The notes beneath the pieces were generated by a model. That model had not been told where the DNA came from and did not search any database. It saw nothing but the letters and a program-made list of their open reading frames with translations. This document shows, in pieces, positions 12,713 to 22,440 of a stretch of DNA of 64,000 bases (position 1 is the first letter of the stretch; each line of letters opens with the position of its first letter). A program made the translations under genes and the position numbers. This DNA is from Adiantum capillus-veneris (taxonomy: Eukaryota > Streptophyta > Polypodiopsida > Polypodiales > Pteridaceae): the NCBI GenBank assembly GCA_014529385.2, contig CM043952.1:63850870-63914869 (forward strand), given 5' to 3'.

Positions 12713-14188
12713 GATGTAGATTTCGTCCTCGGAAGCTATTGAGTTGAAGCTCGTTTGTCGAGGTGGAAGAGCATTTGAGATGAATGTCCTTAGCCTTCTT
12801 CAGTCACTGCAAAATCAAACACATTGGCACAGTAATTGCATCCTCATAAGTGATTAAAAAGCATATGCAGTTTTAGGTAGACAAATTGATTGGTAAAAGA
12901 ATTTCAAACAATTTGTCAGTAATGAACATTAAATTGCAATGTAATCAAATGCATAAACAGATGTAAAGGTAAAAAATTAAACAAGTCTAGGGTCGCTAAT
13001 TTGACGGTCGAAAGGCACTAGAGATCGAATATTAATACCATGGGTAAGCTTCTTGATTTTCTGTGGTCAATTAAGTTGTTTAATCGCGAGAGCCAAGTAT
13101 TCATGTTCGAGGGCTGACTAGAGGCTATATCTAGAAGACCTTGTAGTTAAGCTACCATAAAAGGAATTTCTCATGAAATCATCGCCTGACTGATTACTTT
13201 TTCTTTGACCCCCCAAATTCTTTTCACAGTGATTCAATTTTGATATGTGTGCTTATTTTGTATGCCTTGGGTTTTTTGCTTTTCAAGAAAAAGCGCCCAT
13301 ACTGGGAACCTCTACGGCTCTAGTACCATAGGCGATACATGTGAGTGAAGTACCCAATCAAGATGAGATTTCTCTTCCAGCTTAAGATTTTACAATGTGT
13401 CCCTTTGATTTTTTGTTTGTTCATTTTCATCATTTTAATTTTGTAACTTTGGGGGGTCATATAACACTGATACACCTCCCCAGGCTCATCACACTAGTAA
13501 ACTCCCTTTATAATACTTAAGCTAAAGGTCAATAGGGTCAAGCCCATTAGAAATCCCTAGTACATTTCACACAATGCTTCCTAAATCGGATTAAGAACCT
13601 AAGTAACCATTAATTATTAGGAAGGCATTCCCCATGGTATTAAGAGAAGATTTCTAACACCTAACTTGGTCAAACTAGCTTAGTCGGACTTGCTTGATGT
13701 TTAAACCTAGACAAGGGATTATGACAAAAAAGACATTGAATTAGATGTTTGATACTAAGCAAATGTGCTAGATATTATGCTACCAATCACAATCAAAGTA
13801 GACAATCATAGATGCAAAAAAGATAAGGGACAATGCTAATGGACAAGAAACACATGTTTATGTTGATGGTGGCGCTTGATCTGAAGTGTGAACGAGAGAA
13901 AGGTTCCATGAAGGTCCAAATCCTATCAATAGCAACACGCTCCTGTACACACTAGGAAACAAAAGGAATACCTCCAGGAGTCACATTAGTGGGAAAAGGT
14001 ACCAACACTTATTGAACACAACAAAAAACATAAGGAACCCTAACCTAATTAGTTGCACTCCCCCTAGAGAGTCAAGGGAATAGGATATTGTAGAGGTTGG
14101 GGGGAAACCCTAAGGCTAAACCCCTATCCTCGTCGTCGAGATAAACAAAGTCATCATCCATGAGACCATATGTGCCATCTGTGTAGTC
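12713..14188. other. G1 3' untranslated region
   Basis: About 1.5 kb between the last small ORF and the polypurine tract. No open frame or paired repeat was seen. A long 3' UTR is unusual but not rare in large plant gypsy elements. Confidence 0.5.
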
Positions 14189-14530
14189 CTATAAATTTTC
14201 TTCTTCATCATAGGTGCCCATGTTTACTAAGAAGGTCACTAGACGCCTATAGTCATCTTGGTCAAAAGGGTAGGCTTGTGCAATGGGAGAAACGCTCTCT
14301 ACTAAGTATGGATCAGACGTAGTCAAGAGACGTACCAGCCATTCTAACTCCTCAAAATTCCTCTCACATGCTAGCGTACCTATCAAATCCCATTCACATG
14401 CAAGCATTGGAAAGACCATGTGAAATATTTGTGAAAAGTAACGAGGGTACCTCTCACCCAAGGCAGGAGTGGATGACTCTAGCGTACTAGCCATATCTGT
14501 ACACGCAAATAGATGATGGTTAGAGTGCAA
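14189..14530 (-). CDS. G1 small 3' ORF (about 102-113 codons), unknown
   Basis: This frame is intact and differs from the polyprotein frame. Two starts are possible, the ATG at 14530 or the one at 14494; the second follows a pyrimidine-containing stretch ending in CAG, which could be a splice acceptor. The product is acidic, helical and ends in a run of Asp, Glu and Asn (YDEEENL). No transmembrane segment, so no support for an envelope role. Because it is uninterrupted while the polyprotein carries many stops, it may be real or may simply be short. I do not recognise it. Confidence 0.35.
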   Translation of the reverse strand: MHSNHHLFACTDMASTLESSTPALGERYPRYFSQIFHMVFPMLACEWDLIGTLACERNFEELEWLVRLLTTSDPYLVESVSPIAQAYPFDQDDYRRLVTFLVNMGTYDEEENL

Positions 14531-14741
14531 ATATTACAAGGGTCGTGTTCTTGTGCATAATTTGTTTTTATGATTTTGTGTTATGGCTCTTGATCTTTTA
14601 CTTTTTTATCTTGTTTTTGTGAGTATAAGGCTTTATATATACATTCCCTAAGATTGGAGATTAAGGGGTCAGGGGGAAAGGTTGAGAGGAAAGTGAGTGA
14701 GTGATGATTCTCAGCAAACACTCCCCCCTTCCTTGGGTAGA

Positions 14742-15407
14742 TCATACCGTTTGAAATGAGCTCGTCACCCTTTGAAACCAATTGTTCCAGTTGGTAATAG
14801 GTGAGGATTTTTGCCAGTAGTTTTCTATTACCCTAGGTGCCTCGTCAAGTTGCAAGGGTGGTAAGGTACTCTCCCAGGATCGAACTTGAAGTGGTTCATC
14901 AGGTGATTCTTGAACACTGGGAGGTGTGGATTCTTTTGTAGCTTCATGGACATCCACTACTATAGATGGAGGCTGTGTAGAAGCTTTTACCTCTATGGAT
15001 ATATTACATGAGGAGCTAGAAGCTTCATGGAACTCCCCCCTTCCTGAGCTAGGTGGAATAAATTGGTTTTGCCTTGGAGCCCAAACTAGCTCTGGACTAG
15101 GTGTGTAGCATTCTGTGATCTTTCCCTTCCCACAGTCTGCCATTGGCTTTAGCGTTACACTGTTTGACTCATACGGGTTTGTTGTCGATAGGGAAGGACA
15201 CATTTTACGTTTAGGTACCCAAATTTGCTCATTTCCATCATAGTAGCCTTGGGCTTCTAATAGTCGTTTTGGAATCCATCGTGATTTGGTCTTGAATCTC
15301 CTAGAGCGCGCTCTTGGTTCTCCAGGGAAATTTTTTCTTGGAATGGATGGGAGGGTTGAGGTAGTTGGAAGTAAGGCCTTGGGGACCCATTGATATGTAC
15401 TCTTAGG
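14742..15407 (-). pseudogene. G1 polyprotein C-terminal extension with W-x-P-K motifs
   Basis: It continues in the same frame as the integrase ORF after a TGA at 15408-15410. It is Pro/Ser-rich and low in hydrophobic core residues. Four short motifs recur: YQWVPK, SRWIPK, QIWVPK and LVWAPR, each aromatic-x-Pro-basic, within the first 130 codons. The frame ends at TGA 14742-14744. This may be a disordered nucleic-acid- or partner-binding tail; that role is inference. Confidence 0.5.
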
Positions 15408-16883
15408 TCATGCAGGTTGAGTACTTGCAATATTACTGCTTGCTGCAACTACAAGTGTTGAAGTGCTAGGTTCATGGGTAGCCGGCAAAGACGAGTTAAC
15501 CACCTTGGCTTGTGAATGTTTTCTATCCTTCAACTTTGCTAGAGTTTGCAACATAGGTGACTTTGCTTGAATGATAGGGGTAAGAGTCGGTGGTCGCTTC
15601 GTGACACTACCAATATCCCAATCAATAGTGCATTTGGTTGCCAACATCCACGTGCGTCCCAGGTTTACGTTGCCTTCCATAGCTCCCGCGGGCATGACTA
15701 GAAACCTCTGCACTATGCTTCCATTGTCATAGACAACAGGGGTCTGAAGGACTCCAAGAATATCAGTTTTCTTTTTATTAATGCCCTTGACTTGCATCAT
15801 ACTCGGGGATAGGGTCGGTTTCCCTAATTGACACCAAACTCCATAGGATAACAAATTGTGTTTAGCTCCCGTATCTAATAAGGCATTGTATAGTACTTTC
15901 CCATAGGGGCTATTTAGCTCAATTGGGTATCGTAGCGGTGGCTCAGATTCTAATGAGTCATCATCTGTGTCCTCGAAAAATGCTTGCGTGATTCCCAGAT
16001 TAGCCTCTCGTTGGCGTCTAAGACGTTGTTGTCGTTCTCGAGCCTCAACTCTTGCTTGGATTTTTCTAAGCTCTGCTTGTTCCTTGGCAGCCTTCTTTTG
16101 ATGGATAGCTTGCAACTCTTCCTGGCTTAGAGGATCATAATATCTTTTGAATTTACTCCCATTAAGGAATCCAAGGGTTTCAACTCCATCTAGAGTCTCC
16201 ACACGAATGGTACCTTGCGGGGTAATTTCACACACTCGATATGGTCCCTTACCAGCGTATTTCAATTTCTTCTTTTCATTACGTACCCCGTACATAAGAA
16301 CTTTATCACCAACCTTGATGTCTTTATCCTTTAAATGGCTATCAAACCACTTCTTTCTCCTATCCTTCTCCACTAGAGCATTTCGCACAGCTAATTGCCT
16401 TTCTTCATCTAGCCTTTCCAGGATATATAATCGCTCCACTAAGGCGTTACCATCCCAACCTTCTTGAGAAGCTACTCGAAGACTAGGAATGACAAACTCC
16501 CATGGCATAACTGCTTCTTGGCCATACACCATCTTAAACGGTGTGCAATTAATAGCAACTTTATACGCAGTACGATAAGCCCATAAAGCTAATGTAAGCT
16601 TTAGGTCCCAATCAGTGCGATGAGCCTCAACTGTCTTTGTCAAAATGGAGATGAGAGTTTTGTTGGTACTCTCAGCTTGGCCATTTGCTTGGGGATAATA
16701 GGGTGTAGACTTGTGGTGAGATATCATGAAGTTTGATGTGAGTTCTTTTATTACTTCATTTATAAAATGAGTTCCATTGTCAATCACAAGTTCAAAGGGA
16801 CATCCAAAACGTGTGATAATGTTCTCAAAGAGGAACTTAGCTGTTGTTTTTTCATCCGCCTTTCGTGTTGCTTTTGCTTCAGC
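15408..16883 (-). pseudogene. G1 integrase core/C-terminus fused to a second retropepsin-like domain
   Basis: From the ATG-headed open stretch at 16787: integrase D at VIDNGTHF (residue 3) and E in NGQAEST (residue 39), spaced as DD35E with the first Asp upstream; a GPY/F-like module at about residues 155-217; a Gln/Arg/Glu-rich coiled coil at 222-262; then a domain with ALLDTGAKHNLLS (DTGA at 305-308), a beta-strand-rich middle and LGRTWM at 376-381. DTGA plus the downstream hydrophobic-Gly motif is the signature of retropepsin-like aspartic proteases. G1 already has a protease before RT, so this is a second copy of the fold. Integration of cDNA is the role of the first half; the second half could be a protease or a derived fold. 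Confidence 0.75.
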
Positions 16884-17207
16884 TCATTTGGTTACATAGT
16901 AGGTAGCCACAATGATATATCGTGATTGCATGTTACGTGCAGCCGGACTAATTGGTCCTACAAAGTCTAAGCCCCACTTTTCAAACGGTTGGGTTACCTT
17001 GATGGGATGTAGAGGCATCCTATCCCCTCTTTGTGGCTTCTTGAAGCGTTGGCATTCATCACATCCCTTTGCAAAAAGTGATGCATCCTTAAACGGAGTG
17101 GGCCACCAATAGCCTGACTGCAATTTCCTGAAAAGTGACCACCAGCTACGCCCATGTGTGCCTCTTGTATAATATATAAATACTCATCCTCGCGGGCACA
17201 GCGTCTA
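16884..17207 (-). pseudogene. G1 integrase zinc-binding half and first catalytic Asp
   Basis: The zinc motif is recognisable: HMGVAGGHF near 17150 and CDECQRF near 17040, an HHCC pattern. WGLDFVGP carries the first catalytic Asp. The TGA at 16884-16886 falls where homologues have Trp (VTKWAEA), a TGG-to-TGA change. The 5' side is cut at 17207 by the solo LTR; its other side is at 18034. Confidence 0.8.
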
Positions 17208-17300
17208 AGAACTGTTAGGAAATAAGACGTAGCTAAATAGATAATTGAGTAGATTACTTAATGGAGAGAGACAGATTTATATACACGAGATTATAGAGTA

Positions 17301-17323
17301 GAGAGAGAGAGAGAGAGAGAGAG
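17301..17323. repeat. Short (GA)n in solo LTR
   Basis: 23 bp of GA dinucleotides about 15 bp after a TTTATATACACG TATA-like stretch. Confidence 0.9.
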
Positions 17324-17664
17324 TACACACGATATACGTGGTTCACCCAATGTGGGCTACGTCCACGGGAAAGCAGCCACTCAATGGCTTTAGTACTTCA
17401 AAATAAGAAGTAGTTTACAAAGGGATTATACCCTTAATGGAGCTCTCGCCTTGCTTCACTCTCACCACCTCACACTCACCTTGTTGCATCAACTTCACAC
17501 TATGAAATGTGTGTAGAAATGGCCTCCTTTTATAGGCCAAAAGGGCTGCCCTCTCTTATGAGAGACAGCCATGTGTAGCCACCCGTGTGCGAATAAGTCC
17601 AAATCGGACCCTCCAATCCGCCCATGTGTGGCCGCCCTTGAGAAGACAAGTCCGCTTTTGAATT

Positions 17665-17770
17665 CGGCCACCGGCCACCGGCCATTGACTTCCAACCACC
17701 GGCCACCGGCCATTGACTTCCGACCACCGGCCATCGGCCATTGACTACCGGCCACCGGCCAACCGATCGG
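17665..17770. repeat. GC-rich minisatellite in solo LTR
   Basis: About three copies of a unit near 30 bp built from CCACCGGCCA and CCATTGACTTCC. The reverse complement of the same motif (GGCTGGTGG..AGTCAATG) ends the window at 63955-64000. Confidence 0.85.
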
Positions 17771-18033
17771 TTGTTTTCCGACCACTTTTCGGCTGCTGTC
17801 CGGCCATAATATTCCGGCGAAAAAGAATATTCCGGTGGAAAAAAAAGTCTCGGGGGCCTACGCCCCCGAGGCCTTTAAAGTTGCCCCTGATTCTTGTCCG
17901 TGAAAATTTTGGTTTCTGGTGAGTGATTTTCCTTCACGCACGATGGCTTCTCCTCATAATGGGGGCCTTACAAATGTGCGCTTTTACCACAAAAAATTAC
18001 AAGGGTAAATCAGGCTCCATACTTAACAAGAAC

Positions 18034-18756
18034 ATCATCTTTTCCTCTCTTATAGAGAGTTCCCGCCAGTAAGCAATAGGGTTCGCATTCCTTGATTAAT
18101 TTTTGAGCTATATCTTTTCGCAGCTTTTTGGGTGGAAAACCATTAACTAAGAAGTTAACAATCTTTTCACTCCATTCAGGCATTGTCTCAACAATGAAAA
18201 AAGGAGTATCAGGCAATTCATCATCAACCCCCGTAGGAGCTTCGCCATTAGGGATATGAGATAAATGATCTGCCATGACATGTTTCCTCCCAGGCCTCAC
18301 AACAACGGTGAAGTCAAACTCAAGAAGAATTAACAACCATCATGTAATTCGACCTGTGGAACACGTCTTGTTTACCAAATATAGCAATGCTTGATGATCA
18401 ACATAAAACACAAACTTGGTAGCAAGAAGGTAATAGCGAAATTTCTTTACTGCGTAAATCATAGCTAGACCTTCGCGCTCTGTAGTAGTGTAGTTCATCT
18501 CGGCATCATTTAATTGGCGACTTGCAAAGCTAATAGGGTAGTCCAATTTATGTTCTCCTGGTTGAGTTAGAACACACCCAATAGCAAAATTTGATGCATC
18601 AATATGCACATGAAAAGGTACATTCCAATCCGTTGTTCGCAGGATTGGAGCACTTGTTAGGGCCTTCTTTAATAACTCATAAGATTGATGACATTCTTTC
18701 GTCCAGTGAAACTCGATAAGAAGCTTGTACAATGGACGCGCTATCTCGGCAAAGTT
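18034..18756 (-). pseudogene. G1 RNase H and start of integrase
   Basis: RNase H signatures in order: VHIDASNFAIG, then TTTEREGLAMIYAVKKFRYY, DHQALLYLV, and ADHLSHI. The domain degrades the RNA strand during reverse transcription. Stops at 18757 and 18340 are both TGA where relatives have Arg (RRFIRNF, TGRIARW), as expected of CGA-to-TGA. The frame then passes into the integrase N-terminus (GTLYKRGKDDVL), where the solo LTR interrupts. Confidence 0.85.
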
Positions 18757-19742
18757 TCAAATAAACCTTCGATAATAACCAACATGGCCCATAAATCTTT
18801 GAACTCCTTTATAGTTCGTAGGTGGTGGCAAATCAGCAATGGCTTTAATCTTACTCTCATCTGTGGATATCCCGTTCTTGGACACTATATGCCCTAGAAT
18901 GACTCCATGCTTAACCCAAAATTGGCATTTGAAAGGGTTCAATGAGATGCGATAAAATCTGCACCTTTCAAATATTTTTCGTAGATATAACAAATGCTTC
19001 TCCCAAGAAGAATAAACACAAAGGTCGTCTAGGAAAGCTTCACAAAACTCCCTTAGAAATTCTTTCGTTGGAATGTAGCAGGGGCATTTGTTAAACCAAA
19101 AGCCATAACACGAAATGCAAACACTCCAAACTCTGTGATAAAAGCAGTTTTAGCTTGGTCCTCTAATGCAATTGTGATTTGATTGTAACCAGAGTACCCA
19201 TCTAAAAAGCTATAAGCTTCCTTGCCCGCAACTCTTTCAAGCACATGTTCTGAATATGGCAAGGGATAATGATCTCTCCTAGTGGCTGCATTAACTTTCT
19301 TGAGGTCCACGCACACTCTTAGTTTCCCATTCTTTTTTGGCACAATGACTATTGGAGAAACCCATTCTGAGTGCTCAATAGGGTATATGAATCCACATTG
19401 GATAAGTTTTTCAATCTCCTCTTGTACAATTTTGGCGTACTTAGGATTCATTGGATAGGGTCGTTGCTGGACGGGTTTAGCAGTGTTGATCATGGGAATT
19501 GTATGTTGCACCACAGAAGGTGGAACGCCCTTCATGTCATGATATGTCCAAGCAAAGATATCCTTGTATTCCTTGAGGAGCTCCTTAAGTACAGCCTCTT
19601 CAGTTTCGGTAAGGTCTTGAGCAATAAAGACTAGTTTAGACTCCTCACCTGGTTTTGCTAATTCTATCTCTTTAACTACCGCTGGACCATCATAGACTCC
19701 ACTGCTTCCATTGGTAGGTATTCGTTGGGCTTTGGCATACAC
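18757..19742 (-). pseudogene. G1 reverse transcriptase
   Basis: Recognisable RT blocks: WVSPIVIVPKKNG, RVCVDLKKVN, AYSFLDGYSGYNQI, FGLTNAPATFQR and, after a one-base frame change near 19060, AFLDDLCVY, the FLDD form of the catalytic YxDD box. The thumb and connection follow (GHIVSKNGIS, FMGHVGYYRRFI). The upstream part of the frame joins the spacer through another frame change near 19800-19840, with a TGA near 19750. Confidence 0.88.
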
Positions 19743-19797
19743 AACCTTTCACTCCCCCGTGGTATAAGATTTAAAATGTTCAGGAGCCATATGTAAG

Positions 19798-20706
19798 TCA
19801 GCAGGCTCTTGTCCTGACATGAGACCTTTCTTTTAGTTCTGCCTCCTTTTGTTGTTGAGCTAACTCTTGGTTTTGACGTCTTCTTATAGTTCGACTCAAT
19901 TTCGGCTCTGTAACCTCTAATTGAGCGAGGTCAATGGGTCGCGGGCTGCACCACATGACACTCTGGAGATGTTCACCCCAATTGTCTACTAGCTTTAGAT
20001 GAGCATCACATGCCCCTAGATAGCTAAGCCATTCTACAGTAGATCTTTCCTTGTTTATCCTAGCTCTTACATTTTCTCGATATTGTCGTCTCTTATATGA
20101 CCTTTGTTTCTTGTTAAGGTTTTGATTTTGGTAAATGTTTGAACTCGACTCGCCTAATAGGCCTTCGCTTGTATCTTCTTCACTCTCATATAAATTACCA
20201 TAGATGGTCGTACTAGGCCTTGAGTGTTCAGTTTCTATACTTGGTTCACTCAATGTTTCCTTAGGTTCTGAATCCATTTCTCCTTGAGATTCCGTTTCTG
20301 ATGTGTATTGGCCTGAAGCCTTTGAGGAATCATCAGTTTCACTCTCAGGTAGGTGTGCCTCTTTCTTATCATTGGATGTTACATGCGCTACACCTAACAT
20401 GTTTACTGGTGCAATGTGTGGTATCTCTTCCCCATCTGGTGTTACCTAGGTTGTTCCTCTAGCTCCCCATGTATCTATAGTTGCCGCTAGGTGTACCCAA
20501 TCGACATTGTCTGACTCAGCCATTCCGGGTAGGATATCCATATAAGGAGAGTTATCCCCAATATCCGTGTCTTCGTTACACGTGTAACAATATTCTAATG
20601 GAACTGAGTGAATTGTTGTGTCTGATCGATTATCAATGATGAATTTATTTCCTAGAGGATGCGTTCGACCACTCAAAAGATCAACTCGAATGACAGAGTC
20701 TTGGAA
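19798..20706 (-). pseudogene. G1 spacer between protease and RT
   Basis: This continues in the gag-protease frame after TAG 20707-20709, with another TAG at 20446-20448. It is acidic and Ser/Thr/Glu-rich at first (about 20390-20150), then basic with RRQYRENVRAR-like helices. No domain is recognised; long low-complexity spacers are common here in large plant gypsy elements. Confidence 0.6.
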
Positions 20707-22437
20707 CTATAAGTAGACGTGGTTTTTGGACCAGTCATGCACCATTTTTGCTTCCCTCATGAATGGACACCCTAAGATCATCTCAAATGACATAGGATGC
20801 TTGGAAAAATCCATAACAATGAAAGTCTGCCTTACCTTGTGTCCCAAGACCTTGATCCTGAGATCCTGTAGCATTCCAATAGGCATAACAATAGATCCAT
20901 TAGCCATTTTTACCACTACGCTTGTGGCTTCAAGGTGAGGTCGCCCCATAGACTCCCAACAACTCTTTGTCACCATGTTGACTCCCGCACCACCGTCAAG
21001 GACCCCCTTTACAGTTAATCCTTTAGTAGTGATTGGTAGAGTAGCATTAGATTCATCACCTTCAAAGTATTGCCCCAACTTGTTAACGGGTATTTCAATT
21101 ACAGATTCATGTCCCGCTACGTTAGATGGTGGTGCTAAATGTTCCTCATCATTCATTACCGAGTCAGGTTTGTTCATATGTGCAAATTGTGGTAATCTGG
21201 CCTGTAATTCTCCATTGAGGAAGGCTCGAAGAGCTGAGACTAGCTCGGGGTCTTTATATAGTTTGGACATGATGGTGGTTCTAACTTCTGAAGACATGAA
21301 ATCCATCAATTTGGCAACATTTAATGGCATCTTGTGGGACGTAGGACCCTGACAAGAGAATGGTGAAGATGGAATCTCCACTTCCTCAAGGGGGTCGGGC
21401 ATTCCCTCACCAAACATTATCTCTAGTAGGAAAGGTGTGTGTCCACTTTCAGATGTCCTACCCTCACTCTCTTCCCGAATGATACTGGGTATAGCTAACG
21501 GCCTATAGTTCTTGTGAGGTTGAACTTGTGTGGGAAACACTGTGTCTGACATCTGGATATGTTTGGGTTCAGGTTCTAATGTTCGTTGAGTTTCTTCCAC
21601 CAAACCCCTCAGTTGTTGGACTCGTTCAATTTCCACTGTTGGGTTTGGATAGGTTCCAATATTTCTCTTGCAATCCTCATTTTTTGTCTCTCGTGGCTTA
21701 TCTTGGGGGTTCGCAACTGGGTTGTTTAACTTTGAATACTCTTTTGGTGTTCGTCGTAATTCCCTCTCGTGATCCTCCTCACTAGCTTTTTCCTTTGTAG
21801 TAACAGTTTTGGTCTCCGTGGTCTCTATCGAATCTGAGTCATCCTCAGGGTCATTCATATACACGGGATCCTCTCCTGTCCCTATGTTAGTCTTTGAACT
21901 AGGTTTTGAGCTAGAAGCATTAAGGGATTTCTTTCTTCCTGTTTTCTTCTTTCTCGCTCGGCCAATGGATGCAGCATCTCTCTCTTCGAGGATGTAATTT
22001 TGCGTTTGGAGCATCGACCGTGTGAGTGCATTCACTGGTGCTATGTTTATAGTTGGTGGTGTCCCATCAACAATCTCTATTATGTTCAATGGTGTGATTT
22101 TCGGTGCGTTTGGATTGTTAGGACACTGTGCGATCAAATGATCTATGCCACAACGATTACAAGTGAGTATTGGCATTGCCAATGCACTCCCTTGACTTGT
22201 TTGCATTAGTGCGGCATTCTTTTGCATTCTAATGAGACACTCAGCTACTCGATGTGGTCCACCACATTCGTAGCACTGAAGAGGTGGTCTCCGAGAAAAA
22301 CTATTAATGTTTTGGCCTCTTGCTGCTAGCGCAGTAGCTTGATATACGGGTTTGATTTGTCCCCAATGGTCTTCCATATAGTACATGGGACACTCCTCAA
22401 GCATGTCGACTCCATAGGTGATACCAGAGTCTATGTC
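20707..22437 (-). pseudogene. G1 distal nucleocapsid and aspartic protease
   Basis: Two zinc knuckles, CYECGGPHRVAEC and CNRCGIDHLIAQC, both CX2CX3HX4C, open the block. A long acidic linker follows. The protease is C-terminal: VLDGGAGVNMV with the catalytic Asp at residue 470 of the 565-codon open stretch, and ILGCPFM near residue 543. DGGA instead of DSGA is a variant seen in some plant gypsy proteases; element D has it too. The frame is the same as upstream gag, separated by TAG at 22438-22440. Confidence 0.85.
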
Positions 22438-22440
22438 CTA

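Larger units (their letters stand above)
17213..18028. mobile_element. Solo LTR nested in G1 integrase
   Basis: 816 bp with ends TGTTAGG and TTAACA, flanked by the duplication AGAAC at 17208-17212 and 18029-18033. Removing it and one duplication rejoins the G1 frame. No internal sequence or second LTR is present, so it arose by LTR-LTR recombination. It contains a short GA tract, an 'ACGTGGTTCACCC' block common in plant copia LTRs, and a GC-rich minisatellite. The start of a related LTR, in the opposite sense, is at 63740-64000. Confidence 0.9.

Noticed and set aside
17530-17785. Gly/Trp-rich repeat ORFs (GGRWPVAG type)
   Set aside because: They are readings of the GC-rich minisatellite in the solo LTR.
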